Shown: piece after piece, positions 57,849-64,000 of the stretch | How the letters are laid out: every line of letters starts with the position of its first letter | Position numbering within the stretch: position 1 is the stretch's first letter | NCBI GenBank assembly: GCA_050908895.1 | Contig: CP171222.1 | Span: 1,550,001-1,614,000 of the forward strand | Reading direction: 5' to 3' | Length of the DNA stretch: 64,000 bases | Source: S5-A14a sp050908895 | GTDB taxonomy: Bacteria > Bacillota > Clostridia > Peptostreptococcales > Anaerovoracaceae | Notes under the pieces: model-generated | What the model saw: the letters and a program-made list of their open reading frames with translations, nothing else | Databases searched by the model: none | What the model was told of the DNA's origin: nothing | Program-made: the position numbers and the translations under genes

Positions 57849-59891
57849 CTACCAAGCGCCTCCGCCTCCACCGCCGAAGCCACCTCCTGAGAAACCACCA
57901 CCGCCAAAGCCACCGCCTCCGCTCAAGAAGCTTCCGCCGTTATCAGAACTATCTGCCAGGCTAGTTGCGATATTTTGTTGCATTGAATCCTTAATCTGTG
58001 CATTCATATTATTCATTGCAGCCGTCATATATAGTGGAAAAGCCATATTGTACATTCCCTCATCCGCTGCAGTATACCAACTTGGGGCTGCCATTTCTAT
58101 TCCTTCGAAATTCTTAACCCATTTGTCAGTTAGCCCAAAAACATATGCATAAGGTAAAATATCATAAAAATAACTTGGGTTTTCTTCCACTAAGCTTTTT
58201 ATCATTGGAAGCTCCGCTTTTGCAATGAAATCTTTGAAACCAAGTAGTTTTCCAAGTAGATCTGTTGAATACTCTGTTCTCTTGGACATCAAACTTCCCA
58301 TAACAATCCCTACAGTTTTAGTTAGTATCACTACTAGTCCGAGTATTGGCAATCCTATAACCGCTGCATAAAGAAGTAGTGTCAAAATTATCGATGCAAT
58401 TGACATCAGTCCGAGCATTAAAATCCTCATTCTTGTGCGTTTGATACTCAAGTTATTTTTCCTATCAACAAGAGAAACCAGGACACTGAGTATTAACACA
58501 GTTAATATTATGTCAGCAATACCTAGAATAACCATTACAAAGTTTGCAATATAAACGCTCTCAAAGAATATGATATGGCCTAAAATAAAGATCAAGCTGC
58601 CAATAAGCATAACCCATGATAGAATTCTCAAAATGCTCGATGAAACTGTGAATAAAGATTTTGTACCTGTATAATAATCTCTCAGCACATTATCTCTAAC
58701 ATTCATAAGTGTAGTAAAGGACATGGGCAAATCATCTGAATGAACTTCTTCTTTAGTAGAGAATAAATCCTCAATAAAAAGTCTAACAAAGCTTTTTTCT
58801 TTCTCATATTTTTCCTTGTCATCCAGGGTCTTTGTAAATTTAAACTTCTTTTGATTTTCCTTATCTTGCGCAATATTCATATAGCCTCTGCTCGCTCCAT
58901 ATACGAAATATGAGACTCTATCTTCCATATCTATGGATCCGTCAATTATATAGCCGGCTTCCATGGGTGTAATCCCCTCGGGCGGATAAAATTCAACAGT
59001 TTGAACAGGCTTCTTATCACGGCCAAAAAATATCCAGAGTAAAACCGATATTGCAGCTATGGCAATCATAACTATATATATGTAATTAAAAGCTGAAGAT
59101 GCCTTAAAAACATTCTCCCAGTATCCTTTTCCCAGCTCTGAATATGCAGTTACACCATATCTTGTTGGCCAGTTTACCCCCTCAACTGTAAGGGTTTTAC
59201 CATCGGTTTTAACATTTAGATTCTCTGCTCCATCACTTCTTCCATAAGCTCCGGTGAAAATCTTTACATTACTCCAATCAAGTTCCTTTGGCATTGTCAT
59301 GTTAATTTTAATATAATTTATATCTGTCTGCCATTCAGTAGGTATAAGGTCAATATACAAAATATCTTTACCATTACTTCTAAAGGAATTTCTACTCACT
59401 GTTGAAGCTGAAAATCCCTTTTCATCAGCACTTTTTATTGGCTTGAGATCGTTATCTATACCTGTAATCTTATAGCTGATTTCGTATTCATGTCTCCCCT
59501 TCAAAAATTTATCAGGGTCTCCAATCCTTATGACTTTTTGGTGGCTGCTAGTGTTAAGATTATCTGAAATTTCAACATCTCCTCCCTTAACTTTTATATC
59601 GGAAATTTTGCCATTACCCGGAGTATATGGGATATATCTAAAAATCCCTCTTCGAGCCTCAAGAAAATTAACCGAGATCTTCTCCGTTACATTATAAATG
59701 CAGTCCTTATCAACGTTCACATCTACCACAAAAGATTCTGTTATATAACCGTTATCTGTAGCTCCATGGGCTGTACTAGCACAAAAAATTATGACAGAAG
59801 TAAAGACCAGACACAAAGCCATTGCAATCCCCAAAGAGGAAAATAGCCTTCTTATGGGGAGTTTTGTTGTAAAAATTAAATATCTATTCAT
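57849..59891 (-). CDS. DUF2207 domain membrane protein
   Basis: A 680-residue protein. An N-terminal signal/anchor (about 12-38) is followed by the extracellular DUF2207 beta domain (ESFVVDVNVDKDCIYNVTEK, RRGIFRYIPY), a helix near 275-295 (YIYIVMIAIAAISVLLWIFFG), a cytoplasmic region (PPEGITPMEAGYIIDG), two or more helices around 430-540, and a Gly-rich end (SGGGGFGGGGFSGGG). This family is commonly encoded next to LemA, as here, and its function is unknown. The ATG at 59891 is preferred to one two codons upstream on spacing grounds only. Confidence 0.85.
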   Translation of the reverse strand: MNRYLIFTTKLPIRRLFSSLGIAMALCLVFTSVIIFCASTAHGATDNGYITESFVVDVNVDKDCIYNVTEKISVNFLEARRGIFRYIPYTPGNGKISDIKVKGGDVEISDNLNTSSHQKVIRIGDPDKFLKGRHEYEISYKITGIDNDLKPIKSADEKGFSASTVSRNSFRSNGKDILYIDLIPTEWQTDINYIKINMTMPKELDWSNVKIFTGAYGRSDGAENLNVKTDGKTLTVEGVNWPTRYGVTAYSELGKGYWENVFKASSAFNYIYIVMIAIAAISVLLWIFFGRDKKPVQTVEFYPPEGITPMEAGYIIDGSIDMEDRVSYFVYGASRGYMNIAQDKENQKKFKFTKTLDDKEKYEKEKSFVRLFIEDLFSTKEEVHSDDLPMSFTTLMNVRDNVLRDYYTGTKSLFTVSSSILRILSWVMLIGSLIFILGHIIFFESVYIANFVMVILGIADIILTVLILSVLVSLVDRKNNLSIKRTRMRILMLGLMSIASIILTLLLYAAVIGLPILGLVVILTKTVGIVMGSLMSKRTEYSTDLLGKLLGFKDFIAKAELPMIKSLVEENPSYFYDILPYAYVFGLTDKWVKNFEGIEMAAPSWYTAADEGMYNMAFPLYMTAAMNNMNAQIKDSMQQNIATSLADSSDNGGSFLSGGGGFGGGGFSGGGFGGGGGGAW

Positions 59892-59908
59892 ACACATCTC
59901 TCATATAA

Positions 59909-60469
59909 CTAGAATTTCACCTGCACGTTTTCCCTGCTTGCTGCCTCAGCCTCAAACATAGGCATCATAGTAAAATTAAACATGCCTGCAACAATATTGC
60001 TCGGGAACTGTTCAATAAAGTTATTCAAATCTTTGACCGTACCATTGTAGAATTTCCTAGCATTTACCAAATCTTCCTCTACAATTCTTAACTGATTCTG
60101 TAAATCAAGAAAGTTTTGATTAGCTTTAAGATCCGGATAGTTTTCAGCCACTGCAAATAGGCGCCCCAGAGCATTAGTAAGCATGTTCTCACCATCAACC
60201 TGCTGCTCCACACTTCCAGCACTTGCTATCATATTTCTAGCCTGCATAACTCCTTCTAGGGTTGATTTTTCATGGGTTGCATAACCCTTTACCGTTTCTA
60301 CAAGATTCGGAATGAGGTCAAACCTCTTTTTCAGATACACATCCATCGTAGAAAAACCTTCTTTTACGTTGTTACGCTTTCTAACAAGCTTATTATAAGT
60401 TCCGGCAATCCAAAGTCCTAGCAAAACTACAAGCAAAACTATTGCTCCAATTATCATTAATCCATTCAT
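59909..60469 (-). CDS. lemA: LemA family protein
   Basis: A 186-residue protein with one N-terminal membrane helix (5-23), the LemA helical bundle (YNKLVRKRNNVKEGFSTMDVY, RFDLIPNLVETVKGYATHE) and the conserved C-terminal AGMFNFTMMPMFEAEA segment. LemA proteins are membrane-anchored coiled structures, roles uncertain, often paired with TPM or DUF2207 proteins. It precedes the DUF2207 gene by 17 bases in the same operon. Full length. Confidence 0.92.
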   Translation of the reverse strand: MNGLMIIGAIVLLVVLLGLWIAGTYNKLVRKRNNVKEGFSTMDVYLKKRFDLIPNLVETVKGYATHEKSTLEGVMQARNMIASAGSVEQQVDGENMLTNALGRLFAVAENYPDLKANQNFLDLQNQLRIVEEDLVNARKFYNGTVKDLNNFIEQFPSNIVAGMFNFTMMPMFEAEAASRENVQVKF

Positions 60470-60518
60470 GTTGTAACCTCCTTAAAAATCACATTTATTA
60501 TTTATTTATTCACAAAAC

Positions 60519-61256
60519 TTAATCAAGGCGCCAATCTATCTCATCCATTCCATTACTTTTCAAAAACTTATTTGCTAGTACAAAATACTGACCTCCGAAA
60601 AATCCTCTATGGGCTGATAACGGGCTCGGGTGAACGCCTTCGAGAATGCAATGGTTTTCTTCATTTATAAATTTTTTCTTGGCTCTTGCTGGATTTCCCC
60701 ATAAAATGAATACACAAGGTTCTTCTCTGTTTCCAAGAATTTCTATAATTTTATCGGTGAAGACCTCCCAGCCTCTACCCCTATGGGAGCCTGCCTGTCC
60801 TGCTCTTACAGTGAGGCTTGTATTGAGTAGTAACACACCCTGCTCTGCCCATCTGGTAAGGTCACCATAGACTTTTTCTCCTTGAGTTTTTTTCTTGTCT
60901 GCCCATTCTTTGAAATTTTTATCGGTCATGTACAATTCTTTGAAAATATTTCTAAGGGATGGGGGGAGCTTGACTCCTTTAGGAACAGAAAATGCATATC
61001 CGTGGGCCTGTCCTTCCCCATGATAAGGGTCTTGTCCCAGAATAACAATTTTAACCAATTCTGGTGGAGTTTTCTTCAAGGCATTGAAAATATCTTCCAT
61101 CGGCGGATAAATTTGATGGTTGCCAAAGTATTCCCCTACGAGAAATTTTCTGAGATTCTGGTAGTAGTCTTCTTTGAATTCATCCGCAAGAAGCTCATCC
61201 CAGCTGTTTCCTATTTTCCCCTTTAATTTTAAATCTTTGTTCTCTTCACTGTTCAT
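60519..61256 (-). CDS. ung: Uracil-DNA glycosylase (family 1)
   Basis: A 245-residue glycosylase with the water-activating motif GQDPYHGEGQAHG (Asp76), the substrate pocket segment YAFSVP, and the intercalation loop HPSPLSAHRGFF (209-220). It removes uracil from DNA, starting base-excision repair. The active-site residues are intact. Its N-terminus (MNSEENKDLKLKG) is charged and variable. Co-directional with lemA downstream; the start is the first ATG, and no strong upstream site is seen. Confidence 0.94.
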   Translation of the reverse strand: MNSEENKDLKLKGKIGNSWDELLADEFKEDYYQNLRKFLVGEYFGNHQIYPPMEDIFNALKKTPPELVKIVILGQDPYHGEGQAHGYAFSVPKGVKLPPSLRNIFKELYMTDKNFKEWADKKKTQGEKVYGDLTRWAEQGVLLLNTSLTVRAGQAGSHRGRGWEVFTDKIIEILGNREEPCVFILWGNPARAKKKFINEENHCILEGVHPSPLSAHRGFFGGQYFVLANKFLKSNGMDEIDWRLD

Positions 61257-61370
61257 GGCTTTATTATAGCATATAGGCTTCTGATTTACTAATCATTGTG
61301 TTAAAATTATGTGGATAGATGGTACGAAAACAATTAAATAAAATTAATATAAATAAGAGGTTACTACAAC

Positions 61371-62192
61371 ATGAAGGTTGCATATATTTCTTGCTTAGCA
61401 TATGAGGAAACTAAATACAAATTAAAGAATATGGGGTATATTTTTCATGAACTTGGGCCAGATAATATTTGCAATTGCAACGTATCGGAATCCGTGAGGT
61501 TTCATCCTGATATTTACATGTGCAAGTTTGAACATACTCAAGGAAGATTCCTATTAGACAAACCTTGTGTCGATGAAGATTTTCTCCATAAAAATCTTCA
61601 TCACGCAAAATTCTCACATCCCCATATAGATGTGACATCCCCATATCCACAAAATAAAATATATATGAGAAACCCTGTCGAGCTTAATCCTAGCTACCCT
61701 TCAGAAGCCATGTATAACGCTTGTATTTCTGGGGACTTATTCATACACAATTTGAATATTACTAGTTCACATCTCTTGAATTATGCAAGGGATTTAGGAC
61801 TTAAACTTATCAACGTTAAACAAGGATATACCAGGTGTAATCTTTTGCCTGTGTCCTCAAAAGCTTTTATTACTAGCGATATGGGGATTTATAAAGTGTT
61901 AAAGGCAGAAATTACCGATGTAGAAGTGCTCTTAATCAAGCCTGATCATGTGTTACTTCCTGGTCATAAATATGGTTTTTTGCCAGGTTCTGCTGGAATC
62001 TGCCAATATAGTACTGGCGAACAAGATACATGCGGACAAGCTGTTTTGTTCAATGGAGATCTATCCTTACATCCAGATTTTCTTACCATAAAGGCCTTTA
62101 TCGAAAGTAATGGGAAAAAAGCCATTTGGATTGAAGGTAAACCGCTTTTAGACATTGGAAGTATTATTTGTGAAGAGCTTTGTTCTAAATAA
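61371..62192 (+). CDS. GME-fold-like protein of unknown function (DUF6873-type, tentative)
   Basis: A 273-residue protein of unknown function. The text YISCLAYEETKYKLKNMGY, then FHPDIYMCKF, VKQGYTRCNLLPVS, and a C-terminal GFLPGSAGICQYSTG pattern resemble a family named DUF6873, which is said to have a guanidino-group-modifying-enzyme fold; I recall this name from Clostridia and cannot verify it here. Cys-rich with several His; no signal peptide. It precedes a radical SAM gene by 14 bases, so they may be functionally linked. No confident role. Confidence 0.5.
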   Translation: MKVAYISCLAYEETKYKLKNMGYIFHELGPDNICNCNVSESVRFHPDIYMCKFEHTQGRFLLDKPCVDEDFLHKNLHHAKFSHPHIDVTSPYPQNKIYMRNPVELNPSYPSEAMYNACISGDLFIHNLNITSSHLLNYARDLGLKLINVKQGYTRCNLLPVSSKAFITSDMGIYKVLKAEITDVEVLLIKPDHVLLPGHKYGFLPGSAGICQYSTGEQDTCGQAVLFNGDLSLHPDFLTIKAFIESNGKKAIWIEGKPLLDIGSIICEELCSK

Positions 62193-62206
62193 AAGGAGAA
62201 AACACT

Positions 62207-63259
62207 TTGAAAACTCATGCAATCATACCAATCTTCATACCTCACAAAGGTTGTCCTAACGACTGCGTTTTCTGCAATCAAAGACGTATCACTTCTAAAA
62301 CTTCAACCCCATCTGAGGTTGAAGTAAGAGCAACCATTGACCAGTGGCTCTCTACCTTAGACGATGTTCCTCAGGTCTTTATAGCTTTCTACGGTGGGAG
62401 TTTTACGGCAATTCCTATGGATGAGCAAAACAAATATCTCTCCATAGCTCATGAATATAAGTCTATGGGGAAATTCAAAGAAATACACCTTTCCACAAGA
62501 CCTGACTACATCACTCCATCCATCCTTTCAAATCTTAAAAAGTATGGTGTGGATTTGATTGAGCTGGGCTGCCAATCTTTCGATGAGCACGTGCTAAAAA
62601 CATCTAAACGTGGCCACAATTCTGATGCAATTTACAGAGCATGCTCGCTCATTAAAGAGTCTGGATTTAAGCTTGGAGTGCAGCTTATGGTTGGGCTACC
62701 TGGCAGTACTTTGGCGTCGGATTTAAATTCAGCGATTCAGACCGTCAAGATTTCCCCTGATGTGGCACGTCTTTATCCCACTATCGTAATTGAAGACACG
62801 GAGCTTCTCGACATGGTTAAGTCAGGGGATTACAAGCCTCTTGATATGAATGAGGCCGTAGCAAGAACAAAAGAGATGTATAAAGCATTAACCTCCTCAG
62901 GCATTAATGTTATTAGGGTAGGTCTCAAGGCATCCGATTTAATTTCAGGTGATGGAGAGTTTACAGGAACAAGTTTTCATCCTGCCTTCAGGCAGCTCGT
63001 TGAAGGAGAAATAGCAAGAGAAGAAATAGAAAAACAGCTAGAGAGCCTAATCAGAAATTGGGAATTAGATACTCCAGCAGTTGATTCCAAAGTAAAAATT
63101 TGGTGCTCTGCCCACCCGAGCAGCTTCTCCAACTTGATTGGCAATAGAGGACGAAACAAAAAGTATTTTGTTGAGAAATATAAAAACTGGGACTTCTCAT
63201 ATAAAGTTGATGAGAATATCCCAGCTGGTAAATATGTTGCAATAGCTGATTTTAAATAA
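62207..63259 (+). CDS. Radical SAM protein (Elp3-like, lacking the acetyltransferase half)
   Basis: A 350-residue radical SAM protein with the cluster motif GCPNDCVFCNQRRI (Cys16, 20, 23), FYGGSFTAIP, LSTRPDYI, LIELGCQSFDEHVLKTSKRGH and LMVGLPG. These motifs match the Elp3/oxygen-independent coproporphyrinogen-like branch, but the GNAT acetyltransferase domain of Elp3 is absent and the C-terminus is short. In Clostridia such proteins occur near ribonuclease III and smc genes; here it follows a GME-like gene. Substrate unknown. Confidence 0.8.
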   Translation: MKTHAIIPIFIPHKGCPNDCVFCNQRRITSKTSTPSEVEVRATIDQWLSTLDDVPQVFIAFYGGSFTAIPMDEQNKYLSIAHEYKSMGKFKEIHLSTRPDYITPSILSNLKKYGVDLIELGCQSFDEHVLKTSKRGHNSDAIYRACSLIKESGFKLGVQLMVGLPGSTLASDLNSAIQTVKISPDVARLYPTIVIEDTELLDMVKSGDYKPLDMNEAVARTKEMYKALTSSGINVIRVGLKASDLISGDGEFTGTSFHPAFRQLVEGEIAREEIEKQLESLIRNWELDTPAVDSKVKIWCSAHPSSFSNLIGNRGRNKKYFVEKYKNWDFSYKVDENIPAGKYVAIADFK

Positions 63260-63276
63260 AACTTCATGTTTTAGGT

Positions 63277-64000
63277 TTATTCACAATTATACTCTGAAAT
63301 AATTTTTTCGGCAATTTTTATTCCATCACAGGCCGAGCTGGTGATTCCCCCAGCATAGCCAGCACCTTCCCCGGCAGGATATAGGCCCTTTATATTGCTT
63401 TGGAAATTTTCGTCTCTTGCAAATCTTACGGGAGATGAACTTCTTGTTTCTACAGCAGTCATAAGAACATTATCATTATCAAAACCTTTTAATTTTCTGC
63501 CAAGATGGGGCATGGCTTCAATTATGGATTCCACGGCAAAATCAGGAAGAGAATTAATCACTGGCTGAGCATGCTCATTTCTTTCTTTAAAATCTCCCCA
63601 TAAAGCTCTCGGCGGTTTGTATGAGGAACCACCATTTATAAAAGCAAGTTGCTCATATTTTTCTTGAAAAGCTATACCAGCCAACGGGCTATCATCACCG
63701 AAATCCCTCGTTCTGACATCAACTAAAAGGCCACTATTTGCTGTACCGCTATCTCTTTTATAATTGCTCATTCCGTTTGTTACAACAGTATTTTTCTGAG
63801 ATGCCGCCATTATAACTTTTCCACCCGGGCACATGCAAAAAGTATATACTCCCCTTCCATTCTCACAGTGATGCACAAGTTTATAGTCAGCTGGAGGAAG
63901 ATCCGAAAAATCTCCATACTGGGACTTGTCTATCAGACTTTGGGGATGCTCCACTCTGACGCCAATAGAAAAAGGCTTTTGGCTCATTTCTATGCCAGCT
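63277..64000 (-). CDS. FAD-dependent oxidoreductase (NAD(FAD)-utilising dehydrogenase-like), C-terminal part; cut by window edge
   Basis: At least 240 codons, the 5' end lying beyond the window. Visible motifs: SIGVRVEHPQSLID, GVYTFCMCPGG, the GLYPAGEGAGYAGGITSSACDG segment (FAD-binding C-terminal loop), and IAEKII at the end. This matches the family of large (about 530-residue) flavoproteins annotated as NAD(FAD)-utilising dehydrogenases. The frame is open to base 64000 (AGIEMSQKPF). Convergent with the radical SAM gene, separated by 17 bases. Physiological substrate unknown. Confidence 0.8.
   Translation of the reverse strand, partial: AGIEMSQKPFSIGVRVEHPQSLIDKSQYGDFSDLPPADYKLVHHCENGRGVYTFCMCPGGKVIMAASQKNTVVTNGMSNYKRDSGTANSGLLVDVRTRDFGDDSPLAGIAFQEKYEQLAFINGGSSYKPPRALWGDFKERNEHAQPVINSLPDFAVESIIEAMPHLGRKLKGFDNDNVLMTAVETRSSSPVRFARDENFQSNIKGLYPAGEGAGYAGGITSSACDGIKIAEKIISEYNCE

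Noticed and set aside
57769..58152. Plus-strand frame with a proline-rich stretch.
   Set aside because: It is the antisense of the glycine-rich tail of the DUF2207 protein; the Pro runs are an artefact.

Overview
This is an AT-rich (by eye mid-30s % GC) chromosomal segment of an anaerobic, host-associated low-GC Gram-positive, most likely a member of the Clostridia (an Anaerovoracaceae- or Peptostreptococcaceae-like organism; this is inference from gene content, not a database match). Support: stand-alone ACP plus AccB/AccC/AccD, the lepA-hemW and tilS-ftsH-coaX-dus clusters, ECF transporters (BioY, CbiMNQO), cobalamin riboswitches, a choline-binding-repeat surface protein and a YSIRK/sortase-anchored surface protein.

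Layout. 1-2.5 kb: fatty-acid initiation operon acpP-accB-accC-accD (minus strand; accD runs off the left edge). 2.5-13.7 kb: long minus-strand block aroA-aroC-(four-domain chorismate mutase/AroE/AroK/AroQ fusion)-rmuC-phosphoesterase, then deoB-pdp-rsmE-mtaB-hinT behind its own candidate promoter. 13.7-19 kb: a secreted alpha/alpha-toroid (transcobalamin-like) choline-binding protein behind a consensus promoter, a cobalamin riboswitch and a terminator; then an IS3-family element inside the remains of an older transposase gene. 19-25.5 kb: bioY, glpK, decayed fetAB iron-exporter genes, hemW, lepA. 25.7-29.9 kb: a MATE transporter, then a scrapyard (ABC ATPase tail, RnlB antitoxin with an N-terminally truncated RnlA toxin, a recombinase tail) ending in a second IS3 copy. 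29.9-35 kb: rpsT, a P-type Ca2+-ATPase-like pump, an IS150-group element and three tRNAs (Asn, Leu, initiator Met). 35-42.4 kb: tilS-ftsH-pucR-coaX-dus. 42.4-45.6 kb: cobalt transporter cbiMNQO behind a second cobalamin riboswitch. 45.7-64 kb: gapA, a sortase-anchored repeat protein, a DUF1836 regulator divergent from an acyl-CoA/AMP ligase, murE, nadE and a nicotinamidase-like gene, ridA, an NhaC-type antiporter, an FMN alpha-hydroxyacid dehydrogenase, DUF2207-lemA, ung, a GME-like protein, a radical SAM protein and a partial flavoprotein.

How it fits together. The most interesting theme is corrinoid economy: two cobalamin riboswitches, one controlling cobalt uptake (CbiMNQO) and the other controlling an extracellular wall-attached protein whose toroid resembles the fold of animal intrinsic factor/transcobalamin. 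A reasonable hypothesis is a surface corrinoid-capture protein. The second theme is gene fusion: four shikimate-pathway enzymes in one 616-residue polypeptide, encoded with aroC and aroA. The third is genome decay around IS elements (fetAB, rnlA, an ABC ATPase, a transposase).

Limits: all calls are from reading the sequence; no homology search, structure prediction or fold calculation was run. Start codons were chosen by ribosome-binding-site inspection where stated.
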